A stretch of 64,000 bases of DNA, from contig CAYVBK010000010.1 of NCBI GenBank assembly GCA_964449465.1, positions 68,566 through 132,565 of the forward strand, given 5' to 3'. The notes beneath the pieces were generated by a model. It saw nothing but the letters and a program-made list of their open reading frames with translations, did no database searches and was not told the DNA's origin. Shown in pieces: positions 43,668 to 51,500 of the stretch. A program made the translations under genes and the position numbers. Source of the DNA: CAYRXM01 sp964449465. GTDB taxonomy: Bacteria; Chloroflexota; Anaerolineae; JAFGEY01. The first letter of the stretch is position 1. The number at the start of each line of letters is the position of its first letter.

Positions 43668-43696
43668 ATTATAGCACAATTGTTCTGAATTGACCA
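43668..43696 (-). promoter_or_regulatory. Promoter of the gyrB-gyrA operon
   Basis: On the minus strand TGGTCA (43696-43691), a 17-bp spacer and an extended -10 TGCTATAAT (TATAAT 43673-43668). It is back to back with the kinase-locus promoter 6 nt away. Confidence 0.6.
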
Positions 43697-43701
43697 GTCG
43701 G

Positions 43702-43729
43702 TTGCTCAAAATATGGCTGATGGTATAAT
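43702..43729 (+). promoter_or_regulatory. Promoter of the three-kinase locus
   Basis: TTGCTC (43702-43707), a 16-bp spacer and extended -10 TGGTATAAT (TATAAT 43724-43729). The leader of about 110 nt contains the palindrome at 43761-43785. Confidence 0.6.
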
Positions 43730-43760
43730 GAATGGCAGGCAGAGCACCGGGCAGCGGGGC

Positions 43761-43785
43761 GTTGGTTGAGCCTGTCGAAACCAAC
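43761..43785. repeat. REP-like palindrome in the kinase leader
   Basis: GTTGGTT (43761-43767) and AACCAAC (43779-43785) flank GAGCCTGTCGA. The core matches the element at 15780-15802, in the same orientation. Confidence 0.6.
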
Positions 43786-43844
43786 ACCCAAGCCATGCGC
43801 TGAAAGAGCGGCTCGGCGTCGGGCGGCGGTTGGAGGAGACGGGT

Positions 43845-46196
43845 ATGCTAGATGAAAAATCGGAACTAGCTCGCTTGGGGCGGTCTATTGGAATCAAGGT
43901 GGCTGTGGTCGGGCTGGCGATGCTGGTTCTCTATTGGACAAGCCATCACCATTATCTGCTGTTCCACACTCTGGTCGAATTGTTCAGCATCGCCATCGGC
44001 TGGAGTGTGTTGGCGCTGGTGTGGAATGCGCGGCAGTGGATGAAAAACCCCTATCTGTTTGTGTTGGGGGTGTCTCTGGCGGCCGTCGGCTGTATAGACC
44101 TGGCCCATGCGTTGGCATACCGGGGGCTCTCTCTTTTTCCGGGTTACGATACTGATCTGCCCACGCAATTGTGGATCGCGGCGCGATATCTGCAAAGCCT
44201 GTCTATGCTGTTTGCACTGCTCTTGTTGACAACCCGGCGAGGAGCCAGGTGGCTTGAGCATGAGAAAACTCGCTCGATTTTTGAGGATGGGGTGCTGATC
44301 GGGTATGTTTTGCTCACCGCCCTGCTGTTGGTGTTGATTTTTTATCGCCGCTTTCCGACTTGCTACATCGAAAGGCAGGGGCTGACGCCGTTCAAAAAGG
44401 TCAGCGAATATCTGATCAGCCTGATCCTGGCTGTTTCGCTGGCGGTGTTGTGGCAGAAACGGCGGCATTTTGACCCGACCATGTTGTGGTTGTTGATGGC
44501 GGCCACTGTCGCCACCATTTTATCCGAACTGGCATTTACTTTTTATCTGGATGTGTACGATCTCTCGAATCTGATTGGGCATTATGGCAAGCTGCTGGCC
44601 TTTTTCTTGATCTATGTGGCCGTGATCGAGGTCGGGCTGCGGCGGCCTTATGGGCTGCTCTTTCAAGACCTGCGTCGGCGCGAGGCCTTGTTCAAGGGAT
44701 TGAGCGATAATTCGTTCGACATTATGAACATTCTGACCGCCGATGCCACCATTGTTTACGAGAGTTATGCCACCCGGCGCATCTTGGGCTATGAGGCCGG
44801 CGGGCGGGTGGGGCAAAATGCCCTTGAACTTGTCCACCCGCAGGATCGCGAGCCGATTCTCCAGGTGTTTCAGCAATTGGTGGCGACGCCGGGCGGCAGC
44901 GCGTTGGTCGAGTTTCGTTTTCGGCATCAAGACGGTTCGTGGCGCTGGCTGGAGTCCAGCGGTCAGAACTTTTTGCACGATCCTGACCTGCGCGGCATTT
45001 TGATCAACTCGCGCGATGTCACCGCCCGCAAGCAAACCGAGGATGCTTTGCGGCAGTCTGTAGAGCGGTTGCACATTCAACACGAGATTGACACGGCCAT
45101 TCTGTCGGCGTACACTCTCGAAGAGATTGCTGCGGCGGTGCTGCCCCGGTTGCAGGCGATCACCGGCTGTTGTCGTGCCAGCATCGGCGAAATAGACGCC
45201 GATCTGCAGCATGGCCGCGACCTCATTGTGGTCAGCGGCGATCAGATTGTCCAATCGAGCGAGTGGCATCCTCTGACCCGTGCCGGCGATTTCTGGGTCA
45301 CATTGGAGCAAGGGCAGGTGTACATGGTGCCCGATCTGGCGGTGCTGCCCTCGTTGTCGCGGGTTGAGCAGGTGATGCTGGAGCAAGGATTGCGTTTTTG
45401 GGTCGCCGTGCCGCTCATAGTGCAAGGTGTGTTGATCGGCTCGCTCAACCTGGCCGATCCTACACCGCAGGTTTTTCAACCGGCATATATCGAGATGTTG
45501 CGCGAAATAGCCAACCCGTTGTCTATTGCCTTGCAGCAGCGGCGACTGTGGCAGCAGACGCAGGCCGACGCCGAGATCAAGGCGCGGCTGCTGGGCGAGA
45601 TCAACCATCGCGTGGGCAACAACCTGACTCTGCTGCTGGCCTTGATCGAATCGGCCATGTGGGAGGCGACATCGCCCGAGACGCAAGATGTGCTGCAAGA
45701 TTTGCACAGCCGGGTACAAAGCATGTCAGAGGTGCATCGTCTGCTCAGCCAGGCCGAGTGGACGCCGCTAGACCTGGCATTGTTGGCCGACCAGGTGATC
45801 GGTGGCGTGTTAGGCATTTCGTCGCGGCATCATTGTATTGATTACGTGGTGCGCTGCACCGGGCCGGCAGTTTGCGTCACCGCGCGCCAGGCCTTCAGGT
45901 TGGCCCTGGTTCTCAATGAATTGATCACCAACAGCCTCAAGTATGCTTTTTACGGGCGGGAGCAGGGACGCATAGAGGTGGACATTGCCGCCAAAGACGG
46001 ACAGGCGCGGCTGGTTTTACACGACGACGGGCCGGGCTGGCCGGATGATGTGCTGAGCGGGCGGCGAAAAAGCGTCGGTCTGAACCTGATCTATGCGCTG
46101 GTGCAGGGCGAGATGCGTGGCGAGGTGTTGCTGCGCAACGACGGTGGCGCCGTGGCCGAGTGTTGTTTTGCCGTAGAGCAGGGGGGTAGGGGGTAG
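43845..46196 (+). CDS. MASE3-like membrane sensor histidine kinase (PAS-GAF-HisKA_2)
   Basis: The ATG at 43845 has GGAGGA 7 nt upstream; the protein has 783 residues. About eight helices span residues 15-260, with HTLVELFSIAIGWSVLALVWN and DLAHALAYRGLSLFPGYDTDLPTQLWIAARYLQ (in blocks) as in MASE3 sensors. A PAS domain (about 270-395) and GAF (about 400-565) follow. The kinase is of HisKA_2 type: LLGEINHRVGNNLTLLLALIE with H about 588, then ATPase boxes LNELITNSLKYAF and DDGPGWP. It lacks a receiver. The next kinase starts 2 nt after the stop. Confidence 0.92.
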   Translation: MLDEKSELARLGRSIGIKVAVVGLAMLVLYWTSHHHYLLFHTLVELFSIAIGWSVLALVWNARQWMKNPYLFVLGVSLAAVGCIDLAHALAYRGLSLFPGYDTDLPTQLWIAARYLQSLSMLFALLLLTTRRGARWLEHEKTRSIFEDGVLIGYVLLTALLLVLIFYRRFPTCYIERQGLTPFKKVSEYLISLILAVSLAVLWQKRRHFDPTMLWLLMAATVATILSELAFTFYLDVYDLSNLIGHYGKLLAFFLIYVAVIEVGLRRPYGLLFQDLRRREALFKGLSDNSFDIMNILTADATIVYESYATRRILGYEAGGRVGQNALELVHPQDREPILQVFQQLVATPGGSALVEFRFRHQDGSWRWLESSGQNFLHDPDLRGILINSRDVTARKQTEDALRQSVERLHIQHEIDTAILSAYTLEEIAAAVLPRLQAITGCCRASIGEIDADLQHGRDLIVVSGDQIVQSSEWHPLTRAGDFWVTLEQGQVYMVPDLAVLPSLSRVEQVMLEQGLRFWVAVPLIVQGVLIGSLNLADPTPQVFQPAYIEMLREIANPLSIALQQRRLWQQTQADAEIKARLLGEINHRVGNNLTLLLALIESAMWEATSPETQDVLQDLHSRVQSMSEVHRLLSQAEWTPLDLALLADQVIGGVLGISSRHHCIDYVVRCTGPAVCVTARQAFRLALVLNELITNSLKYAFYGREQGRIEVDIAAKDGQARLVLHDDGPGWPDDVLSGRRKSVGLNLIYALVQGEMRGEVLLRNDGGAVAECCFAVEQGGRG

Positions 46197-46198
46197 AT

Positions 46199-48526
46199 AT
46201 GCTGGCTCAATTGATCAATAATGCGGCATTGCTGCTGGCATTGGGCGTCTTGTATGATACCGTTGCCAGGCCTGAAAAAGAGAATTTGCCTTTATGGCGG
46301 CACACCCTGGTGGGCCTGGTTTTGGGTGTGATGGGCATTGCGGTGATGTTGAACCCCTGGAGGTTTGCTGCCGGCGTGGTTTTTGACACCCGTTCGGTGC
46401 TGCTCAGCGTGAGCGGCCTGTTTTTTCACCCCTTGCCTGTCTTGATTGCCGCCCTGATGATGACTGTGTTTCGCCTTTACCAGGGTGGCAGCGGGGCCTG
46501 GGCGGGGGTCGGCACCATCATAGTCTCGGTCGTGATGGGCATGCTCTGGCGGCGGTGGCAGCGTAGTCGGCTGCCAGAGATTCGCACGCGCGAGCTGTAC
46601 CTGTTTGGCCTGCTCACCCATGTGGCGGTGCTGGCATGTATGTTGGGGCTGCCTCGTTCGACGGCTTTTCAAGTGCTGGCTCAGGTTGGTCCGCTTATGA
46701 TGCTCATTCATCCGGTCACGACGGCTTTGTTGGGGCGGCTGCTGGCGGCGCGGCTGGCCCGGCAGCGAGATCGGGCCGTTTTGCGCGAAAATCTGGTCAA
46801 ATATCGCACTTTGTTCGAGGCGGCGCCGTTTGGCCTGACCGTCGCCGATGCACATAACCGCATTGTCGAAAGCAACCCGATGGCTGAAGAACTGCTCGGA
46901 CTTGGTGTGGACGAGCAGAAACGGCGCACTGTTGACAGCCCCGAATGGCAGGTTATTCGGCCGGATGGCAGTCCGATGCCTCCGCAGGAATTTGCCAGCT
47001 CGCGCGCGATGGCCGAAAAACGGCTGATCGAAAACGTGGATATGGGGCTGGTCAAACCGGATGGGGCGGTGACGTGGATCAGCGTCACCTCTGCGCCCCT
47101 GCCGCTGGAAGGTTATGGGGTGATCATTGCTTACAATGACATCGGTGAACGTATGCGCGCCCAAGAGGCTTTGCGGGCCAGCGAAGCGCATATGCGCAGG
47201 GTGGTGGAAAACATGCCGGTGCTGCTAGATGCCTGGGATGAACAAAATCGCATTGTGGCCTGGAATCGCGAGTGCGAGCGGGTGACCGGTTATAGCGCAG
47301 AGGAGGTGCTCGGCGATCCACACATTCTGGAGAGGTTGTATCCCGACGCCGCCTATCGGGAGCAGATGATCGCCCAAGCCGCCGCTCTGGGCTTTGATTT
47401 CTATAACCAGGAATGGGAGTTGACCTGCAAAAACGATGACAAGCGAATCGTGGCCTGGTCCAATATTTCACGGCGATTTCCCATCCCGGGTTGGCATACC
47501 TGGGCCACCGGCATTGATGTCACCGATTATCGGCGCAGCCAGGCCGAGGTTGTGCGGTTGGCCTCATTTCCACAGTTGAATCCTTATCCTGTGATAGAGC
47601 TAGATCGCGCCGGCGCCGTGACATTTTGCAATTTGGCTGCGTTGCAGGTATTGGCAAGCCTGGGGCGTGTCGGAGAGGTGCAGGCCTTACTGCCGCCCGA
47701 TCTGCCCGACATATTACAACGGCTGGCCCGCGACGAGCAGGCCTATCTGGAGCGCGAGGTGGTTTTGGGTGAGACGATCTGGGGCGAGTTGATCTCACTG
47801 GTACCCCAGTTTCAGACTTTGCGCATCTATGCCCGCGATGTGACCGCTCGCAGGCGGGCCGAGGCGCAGGTGCAGGCCGATCTGGTGGAAAAAGAAGCTC
47901 TGCTGCGCGAGGTGCATCACCGCGTCAAGAACAATCTCCAGGTGATTTGTAGCCTGCTCGATTTTCAGGCTCAATATACCCGATATGTCCGGGCCAGGAC
48001 GGTCTTGCAGACCACTCAACAGCGCGTGCGAGCGATGGCCCTGGTGATCGAGATGCTGTATCAGCAAGATAACCTGGCCGTCATCGAGATGGATGCCTAT
48101 ATCCATAATCTGGTGCAGGAGCTCTGGCCCGAGTTTGAGGAACAGAGCAGCGGTCTGGACATTCGGATCGAGGCCCAAAACGTTTTCCTGGAATTGAGCC
48201 AGGCCATGCCGTGCGGTCTGTTGATCAATGAGCTGGTTTCCAATACCCTCAAACATGCCTTTCCCGCTCAGGCCGCACATCTGCCTCTGCCACATCGAAT
48301 TGATATCACCATTGACAAAACACCCTCGAAAGAGTATCATCTGGTTATACGCGATAATGGCATTGGTCTGCCGCCGCATTTCGAGTTTCCCAATTCACAG
48401 ACATTGGGCATGTTTCTGCTGGATACCATGGTACGTCAACTCAAAGGACGCATCGCATGGTGCAACGATCCGGGCGTCTGTTGCCGGGTCACATTTGCCG
48501 TCTCTGGCCTGCAAGGAGCAACATGA
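46199..48526 (+). CDS. LytS-like 5TM sensor histidine kinase (PAS repeats, HisKA_2)
   Basis: A 775-residue kinase. Residues 1-180 hold five or six helices of the LytS-like 5TM type (GIAVMLNPWRFAAGVVFDTRSVLLSVSGLFF in blocks, and RLYQGGSGAWAGVGTII), a module associated with small-ligand or cell-wall sensing. PAS domains follow at about 205-325, 330-450 and 460-555. The HisKA_2 box is LLREVHHRVKNNLQVICSLLD (H about 575), with ATPase boxes LLINELVSNTLKHAFP and RDNGIGLP. Like its neighbour it has no receiver. The stop overlaps the start of the giant hybrid kinase (ATGA). Confidence 0.92.
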   Translation: MLAQLINNAALLLALGVLYDTVARPEKENLPLWRHTLVGLVLGVMGIAVMLNPWRFAAGVVFDTRSVLLSVSGLFFHPLPVLIAALMMTVFRLYQGGSGAWAGVGTIIVSVVMGMLWRRWQRSRLPEIRTRELYLFGLLTHVAVLACMLGLPRSTAFQVLAQVGPLMMLIHPVTTALLGRLLAARLARQRDRAVLRENLVKYRTLFEAAPFGLTVADAHNRIVESNPMAEELLGLGVDEQKRRTVDSPEWQVIRPDGSPMPPQEFASSRAMAEKRLIENVDMGLVKPDGAVTWISVTSAPLPLEGYGVIIAYNDIGERMRAQEALRASEAHMRRVVENMPVLLDAWDEQNRIVAWNRECERVTGYSAEEVLGDPHILERLYPDAAYREQMIAQAAALGFDFYNQEWELTCKNDDKRIVAWSNISRRFPIPGWHTWATGIDVTDYRRSQAEVVRLASFPQLNPYPVIELDRAGAVTFCNLAALQVLASLGRVGEVQALLPPDLPDILQRLARDEQAYLEREVVLGETIWGELISLVPQFQTLRIYARDVTARRRAEAQVQADLVEKEALLREVHHRVKNNLQVICSLLDFQAQYTRYVRARTVLQTTQQRVRAMALVIEMLYQQDNLAVIEMDAYIHNLVQELWPEFEEQSSGLDIRIEAQNVFLELSQAMPCGLLINELVSNTLKHAFPAQAAHLPLPHRIDITIDKTPSKEYHLVIRDNGIGLPPHFEFPNSQTLGMFLLDTMVRQLKGRIAWCNDPGVCCRVTFAVSGLQGAT

Positions 48527-51500
48527 TGAGTCAAACGGATAGGTCCGACCCGGTTCGCGTGTTGATCGTCGAAGACGAGCTGCTGGTGGCGCGCAACCTG
48601 GCTGCCCGGCTGGAGCGCACCGGCTATGAGGTGATCGGCATTGCGGTGTCGGGGCCAGAGGCGATTCAGATGGCGCGCCGGTCTGCGCCCAACCTGGTCT
48701 TGATGGATATTCATTTGTTGAATGATCAGAACGATCCGATGGATGGCATTCAGGCGGCCGAGCGGATTTTGGCCGAGATGGATGTGCCGATTCTGTACCT
48801 TACCGCTCACACCGACCGTCCGGTTTTGGAGCGGGCCAGGCAAACCGCGCCCTATGGCTATTTGATCAAGCCGTTTCGCGACCGCGAATTGTTCAGCAAC
48901 ATCGAGATGGCCCTGTTCAAACACCATATCGAGCAGCAGTTGCGTCAGAGCGAGGCTGAACTGAGCGCCATGTTTGACGGCACTCAGACCTTGATGATCC
49001 TGGTGGACCGCGAGCGGCGGGTGCGCCGCACCAATCGCGCCGTCCAGGAGATCGGCAGGCAGGCCGCAGCCGAGACGACTGGACAGCGCGGCGGCGATGT
49101 GTTGGGCTGCCTCAATGCGCTGGACGACCCGCGCGGTTGCGGGTTTGGCCCGTCGTGTCGGCAGTGCCAGATTCGCCTCTGCGTCCTGGATACACTGGAG
49201 ACTGGCCGATCGCACCGGCATGTGCAAGTGAGCCTGCCGATGGAGATGAACGGCTATCGCGAGGATCGCCTGATGCTGCTCTCGACCACTTTGCTTGAGC
49301 ATGACCGGGATCCGCTGGTGTTGGTGTGTCTGGAAGATGTGACCCCGCTCAAGCGCACGCAGGCCTTGCTGGAATGGCAGGTATCGCTCAACACAGCGCT
49401 GGCCGAAATGGCCCATCGGCTGCTGGACACCGAACTGTCTATGCACGAGATGGCGACGATCGCGATAGAGTATGCCCGTCGGCTCACTGGCAGCGAACAC
49501 GGTTTCGTCTTGTCTATTGACCCGCGCGGCGGCGACGGCGCAGGCTCGGTGCTGTCCATCATCATGCCGGACCCATGCCAGGTGCAAAGCGCAGATCGGC
49601 ACGTGGTGCTGAGGCCCGACGCACAGGGGCAGTACCCCGGTCTGTGGGGCCACGCCCTCAACACCGGCCAGGCTTTTTACACCAACGCTCCAAACGAGCA
49701 CCCCGCCGCATGCGGCACCCCGGCCGGCCATGTGCCTCTGCAAAATATGTTGGCTGCGCTGGCGGTGGTTCAGGGCCGGCCGGTGGGCGAGATTGTCGTG
49801 GCGAACCGGCCGGGTGGCTATAGCGACCGCGAGTTGCAAGCAGTGCAGCGCATTGCCGACCTGTATGCGACGGCCCTGATGCGTCGCCAGGCCGAAGAAT
49901 CGCTGCGACATTCGCTGCAAACGGCCGCCGACATTGTGCAGGCCATTCCATCCGGTTTGTTCATCTATCAATTCGAGCCGCCCGACCGGCTGATCTTGAT
50001 CGAGAGCAACCCAGAGGCCGAACGGCTGACCGGCATTTCGGCCCGCGAGTGGGGCGGGCGCGAGTTTGACGAAATCTGGCCGCAGGCACGGCAGACGGGC
50101 ATCACGGCGGCCTATTTGAATGTCGTCTATACCGGCCAAACTTTTGAAACTGAGGACTTGTTTTATCAAGACGAACGCATTTCGGGCGCCTGGCGCATTC
50201 GTGTATTCAATATGCCGGGGCAGCGACTGGGCGTGGCCTTTGAAGATGTGACCGCCCGCAAACAGGCCGAAGAGGCGCTGGCCGGCGAGCGGCAGTTGTT
50301 GCGCACGGTGATCGATCATCTGCCCGATGCCGTCTATGCCAAAGACGTGCATGGCCGCAAAACGCTGGCCAACCGGGCTGACCTGGACAACATTGGCCTG
50401 TCGGAGGAGCAGGTGCTGGGCAAGACCGACGCAGAAATGTTCCCGCCGGAAATCGCCACTTATTTCGAGGCCGACGACCAGCGAGTTATCAGCACCGGGC
50501 AGCCGATCATGAACCGCGAAGAGTTTTTGGTCAACCGCGATGACCGGCAGCTCTGGCAGCTCACCTCCAAGTTGCCGCTCAAAAACGCTGCCGGACAGAT
50601 CATTGGCCTGGTGGGCATCGGTCGCAATGTCACCGCTCAAAGGCAGGTTGAGCAGACCTTGCGGCAAAGCGAAACTCGCTACCGCACTCTGTTCGAGGCC
50701 ATGCAAGAGGCCTTTGCCCTACACGAGATCATCATAGACGAGCAGGGCGTGCCGTGCGATTATCGCTTTCTCCAGGTCAACCCGGCTTTTGAAAAACTCA
50801 CCGGCCTGCGCGCCGCCGAGGTGGTGGGGCGCACGGTGCTGGAAGTGATGCCGCAAACCGAGCCGTATTGGATCGAAACCTATAGTCGGGTAGCCCTCAC
50901 TGGCGAGCCGGCCGAATTTGAGAATTTTTCGGCCGTGCTGCAAAAATACTATCAGGTCATTGCTTTTAGCCCGATGGCCGGGCAGTTTGCCACCATTTTT
51001 GTAGACGCGACCGAGCGTCGGCAGGCCGAACTGGCTTTGCGCGAGAGCGAGGAACGCTACCGTATGATCTTTCAAGACTCGCCGCTGGGTATTTTCCGCT
51101 CTACGTTTCAAGGGCGGTTTATCACCGTCAACCCGGCCCTGGCAGCCATGCTCGGCTATGGCTCGCCCGAAGAGGTGCTGCGCGAGATACAGGACATTGA
51201 CCGGCAAATTTACATTCGCAGACATGTCCGGCAGGATATCGTTGCCCGCCAGTTGAATTCTCCCGGTGTGACCCGCCATGTCAACCATTATCGCCGCAAG
51301 GATGGCAGCGAGTTTGTCGCCAATTTGTACCTCAAGACGGCGCTGGATGCGCAGGGCCGGCCGGTGTGTCTGGAAGGGATCGTGGAGGACATTACCGAGC
51401 GCATCAAGGCTGAAGAGGCGTTGCGCCAAAGCGAAGCGACACTTAACGAGGCCCAAGAGATTGCCGATGTGGGTTCGTACATCTGGGATCTGCGCACCGA

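Noticed and set aside
48436..50706. 756-codon minus-strand open frame
   Set aside because: It is antisense to the giant kinase gene; no motif is recognisable and it has no promoter.
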